The position numbers and the translations under genes were made by a program. A model generated the notes under the pieces. It worked only from the letters and a program-made list of their open reading frames with translations, was not told where the DNA came from and did no database searches. 13,264 bases of DNA from CAYXDR01 sp046498185 (GTDB taxonomy: Bacteria; Desulfobacterota; DSM-4660; Desulfatiglandales; Desulfatiglandaceae), in contig JAWOBE010000202.1 of assembly GCA_046498185.1 (NCBI GenBank), positions 1-13,264 on the forward strand, in the 5' to 3' direction. Positions within the stretch are counted from its first letter, which is position 1. Each line of letters starts with the position of its first letter. This document shows positions 1 to 6,800 of the stretch, piece by piece.

Positions 1-537
1 AAGAAGGAAATCACCCGGCGCGGCAACACCCACGAGTTTTTCTGCCCGGTTTCGGTGTATCGGACCGTGGACGGATACGTTTATATTGCGGTGGGCAATG
101 ATCGGCAATGGAGATCGATGGGGAGCCACGAGTGGTTCAAATCTCTCGACCGGCCCGAATATGAAAAAAATGCCGGACGTATCAAGGATAAGGCCGGGTT
201 GAACCAACAGATCAATGAAATCACAAGCCGCCACAGCAGCCAGGAACTGATAGAGCTTTTCAATTCGCTGACGCTGCCGATAAGCAAAATTCACGGGGTC
301 GAAGAGGTTCTTCAGGATCCTCTTGTACAAAGGCGTCTTTTGTTTTCCTCTGATGAGAAGAGCGGGACCAAGCTGACCCTGCCTCCTCCTCCCAATATGA
401 CCCCTTACCTCAAAGAGATCGGAGGCGTTCTTTCATTCCCGCCGCGCTTCGGGGAACACAACGAGGAGATATACGGCGGAACACTTGGATATTCCAGTGA
501 CAAACTACGTGAATTGAAATCCGCCGGCGTGATCTGA
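1..537 (+). CDS. Class III (CaiB/BaiF) CoA-transferase, C-terminal part
   Basis: This open frame runs in from the left edge without a start, so only the C-terminal ~178 residues are present. Family III CoA-transferases move CoA from one acyl-CoA to a free carboxylic acid through a mixed anhydride on a catalytic Asp; that Asp lies in the missing N-terminal half. Family features visible are the segment VYRTVDGYVYIAVGNDRQW, the later region ISKIHGVEEVLQDPLVQRR that usually reads as a substrate-lid segment in this family, and the typical ending GEHNEEIYGGTLGYS followed by a short helix. A GTG at 55 could be read as a start but would cut the conserved fold, so I treat the gene as truncated by the window. 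It lies 38 nt upstream of etfB and probably shares its transcript. By context it may activate a dicarboxylic intermediate for the mutase downstream (inference). Confidence 0.88.
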   Translation, partial: KKEITRRGNTHEFFCPVSVYRTVDGYVYIAVGNDRQWRSMGSHEWFKSLDRPEYEKNAGRIKDKAGLNQQINEITSRHSSQELIELFNSLTLPISKIHGVEEVLQDPLVQRRLLFSSDEKSGTKLTLPPPPNMTPYLKEIGGVLSFPPRFGEHNEEIYGGTLGYSSDKLRELKSAGVI

Positions 538-575
538 CGGCCACGGTTTTGCGTCGCTTATAGGAGAATGGGGAG

Positions 576-1367
576 ATGGAGATCGTTGTACTGGTTAAAC
601 AGGTGCCGGATACGACCGAAGTGCGGCTCGATCCCAAGACGGGAAACCTGATACGGGAGGGGATCGAGAGCATCATGAATCCGGACGACCGACATGCACT
701 GGAAGCCGCAGCAGTGCTGAAGGAATCGAACGGCGGTCGGGTAACCGTGCTTTCCATGGGGCCTTCCCAGGCCATTGATGTTATCACCGAGGCCATCGGA
801 ATTTGCGCTGACCGGGGGGTCTTGCTGTGCGACAGGGCTTTCGCGGGCGCCGACACCTGGGCGACATCCACGACCCTGGGAAAAGCTGTCAGCAAGCTGG
901 GAGACATTGACGTGGTGCTGTGCGGGCGCCAGGCGATCGATGGAGACACGGCGCAGATAGGCCCCCAGGTGGCCGAATATTTGAGCGTCCCTCATATCAG
1001 TTGTGTGACGGGAATTGAAGATGTGAAAAGAAGGTCTATCACGGTGAGCCGCCGTACCGAAGACGGATTCGAACGGGTCAAGAGTTCACTGCCGGTTTTG
1101 CTGACGGTGATGAAGGAAACAAATGAACCGAGATATCCTGGGATAGCCGCGCTGCTTGCGGCATGCGGCGAGAAGGCTCCGATCGAAGTCTGGAATGCGG
1201 CGGACCTGGGGGTTCAGATTGGAGAGGTTGGGATCGAGGGATCACTGACCCAGGTAATACGGACTTTTGCGCCGAAGTCAAAGAGACAGACGGAAATGAT
1301 CGAAGGTGATACATCCAGCGTGGTCGAGGGCCTGTTGTCCAGGCTCAGAGAGAAGAAATTGATTTGA
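576..1367 (+). CDS. etfB: Electron transfer flavoprotein beta subunit
   Basis: This 263-residue protein has the usual length of EtfB, the smaller half of the soluble flavoprotein that carries electrons to or from acyl-CoA dehydrogenases. The N-terminus MEIVVLVKQVPDTTEVRLDP is classical. Residues 116-130 read CGRQAIDGDTAQIGP. In mitochondrial-type EtfB the same loop reads roughly KQAIDDDCNQTGQ and binds AMP. From memory, the GDTAQ(V/I)GP form is typical of electron-bifurcating Etfs, where this site holds a second FAD. That subtype call is therefore from a motif, not a search. The ATG at 576 is preceded by TAGGAGAATGGGGAG; another ATG at 568 is out of frame. The gene is followed after 21 nt by etfA, and the two products should form one heterodimer serving the acyl-CoA dehydrogenase at 2605. 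Confidence 0.93.
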   Translation: MEIVVLVKQVPDTTEVRLDPKTGNLIREGIESIMNPDDRHALEAAAVLKESNGGRVTVLSMGPSQAIDVITEAIGICADRGVLLCDRAFAGADTWATSTTLGKAVSKLGDIDVVLCGRQAIDGDTAQIGPQVAEYLSVPHISCVTGIEDVKRRSITVSRRTEDGFERVKSSLPVLLTVMKETNEPRYPGIAALLAACGEKAPIEVWNAADLGVQIGEVGIEGSLTQVIRTFAPKSKRQTEMIEGDTSSVVEGLLSRLREKKLI

Positions 1368-1388
1368 GGACCCGGGGAGGCTTGGGCG

Positions 1389-2579
1389 ATGACCGTATGG
1401 ATAGAGACGGAACTCTGTAACGGCTGCGGGCGCTGTGTCAAGGCGTGCCCTTACGGCGCCATTGAAATGCAGGAAGGCCGTGCAAAAATTCTGGATCGAT
1501 GCACGTCGTGCGGAACCTGTGTTTCAGTCTGCAAGCAGGGCGCCATTCACACCGACGTCGTACCAAGGGAAATACCGGATTTCAGCGATCGGAAGGGTAT
1601 ATGGGTGGTGGCCGAACAGCGTGACGGGGAATTGATGCGGGTGAGCCTCGAACTTCTCGGTAAAGCTGCTGAACTTGCAGAGCAACTCGATGAAGAAGTC
1701 TGCGCCGTTATACTCGGGTGGAAGACATCCGGGCTTACAGAAGAATTGATGCGTTACGGGGCGGCTAAGGTCTATCGTGCGGATCTCCGTTTACTCGAGC
1801 ATTACCGGAGCGATGCTTACACGAAAGTCGTGTGTGACCTTATAGAAAACTACAGGCCCAATATCGTGCTGATAGGGGCGACGATGCTCGGAAGAGATCT
1901 GGCCCCGAGAATTTCCAGGAGGGTGCGAGCCGGGCTCACCGCGGACTGTACGGCCCTCAGCATCGATGAAGAGGAAAAAATTCTGCTTCAGACCCGGCCG
2001 GCGTTCGGCGGTAATGTCATGGCGACGATCGCCAACCGCTTTTCAAGGCCGCAGATGGCCACGGTGCGCCCTGGGGTGATGAAGCCTGGAGCTCGTAAGA
2101 AAGTCTCAGGTGAAGTCATAAGCTGGAAGGGAGCGCTTCGGGAGCGGGAGATCCGAACCAAAATTTTAGAGCAGGTCCGCGAAAAACGCAAATCAGCGCG
2201 TCTCGATGAGGCGAAAGTCATCGTGGCCGGAGGCAGGGGCGTCGGTTCTGAAAAAGGATGGGCCAGGATTTTCGAACTGGCCGAAGCGTTGGGCGGCGAG
2301 GTGGCCGGAACGAGAATCGTGGTGGAAAACGGCTGGCTTCCGTCCGAACGGCAGGTGGGGCAAACCGGGCGGTCCGTGAGGCCCGAGCTCTACATCGCCT
2401 GCGGGCTGTCCGGGGCGATTCAGCACCGCGCGGGCATGGCCGACTCGCGTTATATCATTGCCATCAACAAAGATGCCAGGGCGCCGATATTCCAAGTGGC
2501 AGACTGGGGGATTGTTGCGGATTTGCATGATGTGCTGCCCGCGCTGATCAACGGGCTCAGTGCCAGGGGTGGACTTTGA
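1389..2579 (+). CDS. etfA: Electron transfer flavoprotein alpha subunit with N-terminal 2x[4Fe-4S] ferredoxin domain
   Basis: This 396-residue protein is longer than ordinary EtfA (about 310-330) because of an N-terminal ferredoxin-like domain. Its two C-x2-C-x2-C-x3-C motifs are at C10/C13/C16/C20 and C38/C41/C44/C48, so two [4Fe-4S] clusters are expected. The EtfA N-domain follows from about residue 67, and the C-terminal FAD-binding domain is clear: ERQVGQTGRSVRPELYIACG, then LSGAIQHRAGM, then NKDARAPIFQVADWGIVADL. The same layout is known from CarE of the caffeyl-CoA reductase complex of Acetobacterium woodii, an electron-bifurcating system. The ATG at 1389 follows GGGGAGG at 1374-1380 with good spacing. 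The gene lies between etfB and an acyl-CoA dehydrogenase, its likely partner. Whether the clusters exchange electrons with ferredoxin or another acceptor cannot be told from sequence. Confidence 0.94.
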   Translation: MTVWIETELCNGCGRCVKACPYGAIEMQEGRAKILDRCTSCGTCVSVCKQGAIHTDVVPREIPDFSDRKGIWVVAEQRDGELMRVSLELLGKAAELAEQLDEEVCAVILGWKTSGLTEELMRYGAAKVYRADLRLLEHYRSDAYTKVVCDLIENYRPNIVLIGATMLGRDLAPRISRRVRAGLTADCTALSIDEEEKILLQTRPAFGGNVMATIANRFSRPQMATVRPGVMKPGARKKVSGEVISWKGALREREIRTKILEQVREKRKSARLDEAKVIVAGGRGVGSEKGWARIFELAEALGGEVAGTRIVVENGWLPSERQVGQTGRSVRPELYIACGLSGAIQHRAGMADSRYIIAINKDARAPIFQVADWGIVADLHDVLPALINGLSARGGL

Positions 2580-2604
2580 TGTTTTTAAGAGTTGGGGATT
2601 GAAA

Positions 2605-3738
2605 ATGGTCAGATCCAACGCCGAGGAGATGGTCAAAAAAGTCGTGGCGCGTTTTGTCGATAAGGAGGTTATACCGGGTGCCGGAGAACTCGATGCATCC
2701 GGTGTATTTCCTCGAGAGCATTTCGATAAACTCGCGCGTATGGGGGTTTTAGGGATCCGTTATCCTGTCAAAACAGGGGGCTCCGGGGGCACCACCACCC
2801 AGTTCTGCATCGCGATGCAGGAATTGGCGCGCGGTCTCATGAGCCTTGCGGCGATGACTGCAATGCAGTGCCTGATGGGAACGAACGGACTTTATCTGTA
2901 TGGCACCAAGCAAATGCACGAGGATTATTTGAAACCGGCTCTCAGAGGGGAAAAGATCGGTGCTTTCCAGTTGACCGAACCCGAGGCCGGGGGAGACCTT
3001 GGCAGCGTGAGAACCCTGGCCAGGAAGGTATCGGACGGCTGGGTCATCAATGGCATGAAGACATGGTCCACCAGCGGGCCTTACGGGGATTTTCATACGG
3101 TGCTGTGCCAGACGGATCCGGAGAAGGGCTTGAAAGGATTGATGTTTTTTTTCATACCGTCTGATACCCCCGGCTTTGCGAGCAGCAAAAAGTTCGAGAC
3201 GCTCGGGACGCGCAATTCGGCGCTCTCCGAAATTTATTTCAACGATTGTCATGTTCCCGACGAGTTTATGCTGGGTGAACCCGGGCGCGGGCTGGACGTA
3301 TTGCTGGCGATACTTGCCGAGATCCGCATCATGACGGCATCTTTGGCGCTTGGTCTTCATCGTGCCGCTATGGATGCGTCCATCCAATACGCTAAGGAAC
3401 GAATCGCGTTCGGAAAACCCATTGGAAAATACCAGCTGATTCAGTCGAAAATAGCCGATATGGCCGTAAACTTGGAAGCCGGGAGCTTGATGGTGGAAAA
3501 AGTCACCCGCCTCATCGATAAAAAAGTTTCATGCCTCAACGAGGCCACGATGGCCAAGTATTTCACGACCGAATCCGCATGCAGCGCCTGTGACCAGGCG
3601 ACGAGAATTTTCGGCGCTTATGCCTATTCGATGGAATATGAGGTCCAGCGCTTTTATCGGGACAACCGCTTCCTTTTATACGGCGGCGGAACCCATGAAG
3701 TGCTTCAGACGACGATTGCAAGGCAGTATCTGAGATGA
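2605..3738 (+). CDS. Acyl-CoA dehydrogenase (possibly acting on a substituted malonyl-CoA)
   Basis: FAD-dependent acyl-CoA dehydrogenase of 377 residues, normal for the family. Visible family motifs are FQLTEPEAGGDLGSVRT and GMKTWSTSG (flavin and substrate region), LGTRNSALSEIYFNDCHVP (middle beta domain), ERIAFGKPIGKYQLIQ, and the C-terminal YGGGTHEVLQTTIARQYLR. The Glu in THEV (E365) aligns with the catalytic base of short-chain acyl-CoA dehydrogenases. By hand alignment, the position of the carboxylate-binding Arg of glutaryl-CoA dehydrogenase (R94) is Ala (A82), so ordinary glutaryl-CoA use is unlikely. I chose ATG 2605 over GTG 2560: it places the first helix NAEEMVKKVVARFVDKEV at the usual distance and gives a 25-nt gap after etfA, whereas GTG 2560 would overlap etfA by 20 nt. 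The ribosome site (GGGG at 2594-2597) is weak. Placement between etfA and a mutase suggests it oxidises a substrate or product of the mutase; one possibility is a decarboxylating benzylmalonyl-CoA-type dehydrogenase (inference). Confidence 0.92.
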   Translation: MVRSNAEEMVKKVVARFVDKEVIPGAGELDASGVFPREHFDKLARMGVLGIRYPVKTGGSGGTTTQFCIAMQELARGLMSLAAMTAMQCLMGTNGLYLYGTKQMHEDYLKPALRGEKIGAFQLTEPEAGGDLGSVRTLARKVSDGWVINGMKTWSTSGPYGDFHTVLCQTDPEKGLKGLMFFFIPSDTPGFASSKKFETLGTRNSALSEIYFNDCHVPDEFMLGEPGRGLDVLLAILAEIRIMTASLALGLHRAAMDASIQYAKERIAFGKPIGKYQLIQSKIADMAVNLEAGSLMVEKVTRLIDKKVSCLNEATMAKYFTTESACSACDQATRIFGAYAYSMEYEVQRFYRDNRFLLYGGGTHEVLQTTIARQYLR

Positions 3739-3777
3739 TGCATTTACTGTGAATGAATAGAAGAGAGTGAGGGAAAA

Positions 3778-4221
3778 ATGGCAGGGAGAAAAATACGGGT
3801 GCTTCTGGCAAAGCCCGGACTTGACGGACACGACAGAGGTGCGAAGGTTGTGGCCCATGCACTCCGAGAGGCCGGGATGGAAGTGATTTACACCGGTCTT
3901 CATCAGCCGGTGGAAAGCATCGTCAGCCAGGCCGTGCAGGAAGATGTCGACGTGATTGGGCTTTCGATTATGTCCGGGGCCCATGTCCCGATCTGCAGAA
4001 AGCTTATGAAACTGATGGCCGCACAGGGAGCAGGAGATAAAATGGTTATGGTCGGGGGCGTGATACCGGCCAAAGATATCGAAGAACTGAAGAAAATCGG
4101 CATTCGCGGGGTTTTCCCCGGCGGGGCGCAATTTTCGGAGATTGTGGAATTTATCGAGAGGGAAGCTGAGGGCGCAAGGCAACAACCGGGAAGCCCGAAG
4201 CCCGGGAAAGGAGAGGGGTGA
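3778..4221 (+). CDS. Cobalamin-binding subunit of a methylmalonyl-CoA-mutase-family enzyme
   Basis: This 147-residue protein is a stand-alone B12-binding domain, the part found at the C-terminus of single-chain methylmalonyl-CoA mutases. The base-off/His-on motif D-x-H-x-x-G is D16-G-H18-D-R-G21, where His18 would replace the dimethylbenzimidazole ligand of cobalt. The second motif, usually S-x-L, reads S63-I-M65, and the glycine pair is in VMVGGVIPAKD (G93-G94). The start follows GAGTGAGGG at 3765-3773. The last ~15 residues (Pro-, Gly- and Lys-rich) extend beyond the domain; their DNA also carries the ribosome site for the next gene (AAAGGAG at 4207-4213). The catalytic subunit starts 4 nt after this stop, so the two are surely co-translated and form one holoenzyme. 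The domain does not itself reveal the substrate. Confidence 0.95.
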   Translation: MAGRKIRVLLAKPGLDGHDRGAKVVAHALREAGMEVIYTGLHQPVESIVSQAVQEDVDVIGLSIMSGAHVPICRKLMKLMAAQGAGDKMVMVGGVIPAKDIEELKKIGIRGVFPGGAQFSEIVEFIEREAEGARQQPGSPKPGKGEG

Positions 4222-4225
4222 GCCC

Positions 4226-5854
4226 ATGGGTACCGCCACTTATATCAGGGACGAAAAGGATGCCATTCAGGAGGTGATCCTTGAATCGGGCATCAGGGTC
4301 AATCCGTTTTACGGCCCGGAGGATCTTTCGAAGATCGGTTTCGATTACAGTCGAGACCTGGGAGATCCGGGCAAGTTCCCATATACCAGGAGCATCCACC
4401 CTCTGGGATATCGAAGCCGAAACTGGACGACCAGGCAATATACCGGATTCGGAACTCCCCGGGAGACCAACGAACGCTTTAAATTGATGATCGGCCACGG
4501 CCAGACCGGGCTGAATGTGGCCTTCGATCTTCCGACCCAGATGGGATACGATTCCGATCACCCCATGGCCGAAGGCGAGGTGGGCAGGGTCGGAATGGCT
4601 GTAGATTCGTTGAGGGATTTTGAAACAGCTTTCGAAGGCATCGCTCTTGACCGCATCGGAGCGGGTTTGACCATCAACGCGGTAGCTTCTGTGATGCTTG
4701 CGATGTATCAGGCCGTCGCCGAAAAGGCGGGTTATTCAAGAGATGCGATTTCGGCGACTCCCCAGAATGACATTTTGAAGGAGATCGTAGGCAGGGGCGC
4801 CTGGATTTATCCGGTGGAACCTTCGGTGAGGCTGATCGGGGATACGATCGAGTATTCGATGAAAGAATTGCCGCGTTGCAACCCGGTGTCGATAGCAGGC
4901 TACCATATAAGGGAAAGCGGATGCACGCCGGCTCAGGAGATTTCTTACGCTTTCATGATTGCTTTCGCCTACATAGACGAAGTTGTGGGCCGGGGATATC
5001 AGGCGGAAGATTTCGTTGGGCGTTTCACGTTCAACCTGAACGTGTTTGGAAACCTCTGGGAAACGGTTGCCAAATTCCGCGCCGCAAGAAAACTGTGGGC
5101 CAAGCTTCTTCGCGAGCGTTACGGGGTGCAACGGGAGAAATCAATGTTTCTCCGGGGGATATTCGGCGGAGGCGGCTCCGGCATGACAAAACAACAGCCG
5201 GAAAACAATATCGTCAGAGGTGCGTATTACGCTCTTGCCGCAGCCCTTTCCGGCGCCCAGACCACGGCGCTTTGCTCGTTCGATGAAGCTTACACGATAC
5301 CCACCGAACGAGCTGCGCTGCTGTCCTTGCGTACATTCCAGATCCTCATGGATGAAATTGGGTTGAGGGATACCGTTGATCCGTTGGGAGGTTCCTATTT
5401 CATCGAGACGCTCACACGGGAGATGGAAGAGAAAATACTCGAGGAAATGGCAAAGGTCGAAAGGGCCGGGGGAATGATAGAGGCCGTTTCGTCGGGTTAT
5501 GTGCAGCGGGAAGTCGCCCGTCGAGCGTATGAATACGAAAAGAAGCTCCAGAACGGAGAAGTTATTAAAGTCGGAGTCAACAAGTATACTGAAGGTGTGG
5601 ATATGGAGGTTGAACTCCATGAATATAACGAACAATGGGCCCAGCTTCAGATCGACAGGCTGAAGGAGCTTAAAGAAGGTCGGGACGGCCGGACGGTTGA
5701 TCAGACGCTTAAAGCACTCGAGAAGGCCGCTCGCGATCGGAAAAACGTCATGCCTTATCTGGTCGACTGCTGCAAGGCTTATGCGACGGTGGGAGAAATG
5801 GCCGATGTATTTCGGGATGTTTTCGGAGAGTATGTGGAGCCGGGTATTTTTTAA
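4226..5854 (+). CDS. Catalytic subunit of a divergent B12-dependent acyl-CoA mutase (methylmalonyl-CoA mutase family)
   Basis: This 542-residue TIM-barrel subunit belongs to the adenosylcobalamin-dependent family that swaps a CoA-carboxyl group and hydrogen between neighbouring carbons. Clear matches are FPYTRSIHPLGYRSRNWTTR followed by QYTGF, then GLNVAFDLPTQMGYDSDHPM, QNDILKEIVGR, VSIAGYHIRESG and DTVDPLGGSYF. Hand alignment to Propionibacterium MutB gives Y72=Y89, R190=R207, H227=H244, R266=R283 and E354=E370, so residues that hold the free carboxylate and the CoA side are kept. In contrast Y75, T77 and M78 become H58, L60 and G61; H328 and Q330 become I312 and G314 in a run of glycines (314-317); and N366 becomes C350. 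I infer a substrate other than methylmalonyl-CoA, probably bulkier. ATG 4226 is preceded by AAAGGAG and follows the small-subunit stop by 4 nt; an upstream in-frame start at 4142 lies inside the small-subunit gene and was rejected. No MeaB-type reactivase is in the window. Confidence 0.94.
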   Translation: MGTATYIRDEKDAIQEVILESGIRVNPFYGPEDLSKIGFDYSRDLGDPGKFPYTRSIHPLGYRSRNWTTRQYTGFGTPRETNERFKLMIGHGQTGLNVAFDLPTQMGYDSDHPMAEGEVGRVGMAVDSLRDFETAFEGIALDRIGAGLTINAVASVMLAMYQAVAEKAGYSRDAISATPQNDILKEIVGRGAWIYPVEPSVRLIGDTIEYSMKELPRCNPVSIAGYHIRESGCTPAQEISYAFMIAFAYIDEVVGRGYQAEDFVGRFTFNLNVFGNLWETVAKFRAARKLWAKLLRERYGVQREKSMFLRGIFGGGGSGMTKQQPENNIVRGAYYALAAALSGAQTTALCSFDEAYTIPTERAALLSLRTFQILMDEIGLRDTVDPLGGSYFIETLTREMEEKILEEMAKVERAGGMIEAVSSGYVQREVARRAYEYEKKLQNGEVIKVGVNKYTEGVDMEVELHEYNEQWAQLQIDRLKELKEGRDGRTVDQTLKALEKAARDRKNVMPYLVDCCKAYATVGEMADVFRDVFGEYVEPGIF

Positions 5855-5897
5855 AGAGGCATCTAACTTTCACTTTCCTTTTTGGGAGTGACCGCAG

Positions 5898-6596
5898 TTG
5901 ATCACAAAAGCCGTTGAATTCGATTTTAAAAACCTGGGTACCGTGCCTGCAAGGCGGTCTTTGGGGGAGTATGTTTATCAAAATCTAAAGCAGGCGATCG
6001 TCCTGGGAGAGATGGCGCCAGGAAGCCGAGTGGTGGAAAATCGGGTCGCCGATGCGATGAAGATCAGCCGGACCCCGGTCAGGGAGGCAATTCACAAGCT
6101 GGAACGTGAAGGGTTTTTGAAGCGTTCTTCTTCCGGCGGGCTGTCGGTGTCTGGTTTAACCCGGGCCGAGATAAGAGAGGTATTCGAGATCAGGAGCGTT
6201 CTTGAAAGCTATGCTGCACGTCTGGCGGCGGCACGCCACCATGGGGAAGACTTGGCGCCTCTGGAAGATAAAATTCGTGAATTTGACGTTACCCTCGAAC
6301 AAGGGCGGCTGGAGGCACTTCCTGAGATTAACACCGATTTCCACGACATGCTTTACGAGCTCAGCCGCAGCCCGAAATTGGTTGAGATCATCAATGATTT
6401 GAGAGACCAGATCCAACGTTTCAGAATTATCATTTTAAAAAAACAGGGCTGGGCCGGGCGGAGCAACGAGGATCATAAATTGATCATTAATTTTATGAAA
6501 AAAAGAGATGAAGAAGGAATTGTTCGGATTATGCGGGAGCATATGCTGCGGGGTCAAAACATCGTATTGCAGGAATTCGACTGGGAGAACGGATAA
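5898..6596 (+). CDS. GntR-family transcriptional regulator, FadR/FCD subgroup
   Basis: This 232-residue protein has an N-terminal winged helix-turn-helix (about residues 18-82) with the hallmark SRTPVREAIHKLEREGFL at 57-74, followed by an all-helical FCD effector domain. Within FCD, H149, H193 and H215 sit where the domain usually holds metal and ligand, with N145 at a position that is often Asp. FCD regulators typically sense organic acids or acyl-CoA compounds and act as repressors of nearby catabolic genes, so it likely controls the flanking mutase and TRAP operons. The start is TTG at 5898, behind TGGGAG; a GTG at 5888 is out of frame. It lies 43 nt after the mutase gene with no terminator visible between them, so it may be transcribed with the mutase operon and also sit upstream of the transporter. 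The ligand is unknown. Confidence 0.92.
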   Translation: MITKAVEFDFKNLGTVPARRSLGEYVYQNLKQAIVLGEMAPGSRVVENRVADAMKISRTPVREAIHKLEREGFLKRSSSGGLSVSGLTRAEIREVFEIRSVLESYAARLAAARHHGEDLAPLEDKIREFDVTLEQGRLEALPEINTDFHDMLYELSRSPKLVEIINDLRDQIQRFRIIILKKQGWAGRSNEDHKLIINFMKKRDEEGIVRIMREHMLRGQNIVLQEFDWENG

Positions 6597-6611
6597 AATT
6601 TTGGTTTTGCT

Positions 6612-6640
6612 TTGATTTCAAGGCACATATAGGGTAGGAT
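6612..6640 (+). promoter_or_regulatory. Candidate sigma70-type promoter for the TRAP transporter genes
   Basis: The 204-nt gap between the GntR gene and dctP holds TTGATT at 6612-6617 and TAGGAT at 6635-6640, separated by exactly 17 nt. Each hexamer matches the vegetative consensus at four of six positions. The segment is more AT-rich than the flanking coding DNA. An alternative pair (TTGCTT at 6607-6612, TAGGGT at 6630-6635) also exists, so the exact box is uncertain. Confidence 0.35.
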
Positions 6641-6650
6641 TAAATTTTAC

Positions 6651-6667
6651 TGATTGCACATAAATCA
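6651..6667. promoter_or_regulatory. Small inverted repeat, candidate operator
   Basis: TGATT and its exact reverse complement AATCA are separated by 7 nt, just downstream of the candidate -10 box and in the first long intergenic gap after the GntR gene. GntR/FCD dimers bind short palindromes in such positions. The arms are only 5 nt, so chance occurrence is quite possible and no known family operator is matched. Confidence 0.22.
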
Positions 6668-6785
6668 TGGAACTCCGCTTTCCTGGCCAGAGGGTTTTTG
6701 ATGGTGCGGCGGAGAGTTTTTCAGATTGTGAAAGGGGGTGGTGCTGGCCGGTCCTGGTAGGAGACGTGAACCTTTTGCATTTATT

Positions 6786-6793
6786 AAGGAGGT
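6786..6793 (+). promoter_or_regulatory. Strong ribosome-binding site that fixes the dctP start
   Basis: AAGGAGGT, a near-perfect anti-16S match, ends 7 nt before ATG 6801. It decides the start against an in-frame GTG at 6738, which would add 21 residues ahead of a proper signal peptide and has no comparable site. Confidence 0.8.
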
Positions 6794-6800
6794 CAGAGAG

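Noticed and set aside
4142..4225. Longer N-terminus for the mutase catalytic subunit
   Set aside because: It would lie inside the cobalamin-subunit gene; ATG 4226 has a good ribosome site and the normal family start.
6671..6721. Possible attenuator: AACTCCGC pairing with GCGGAGAGTT before five T's
   Set aside because: The stem is imperfect, the loop is about 30 nt and the T-run is short, so I do not call it a terminator.
6728..6764. Short GTG frame of ten codons before dctP as a leader peptide
   Set aside because: There is no ribosome site, no run of regulatory codons and no supporting structure.
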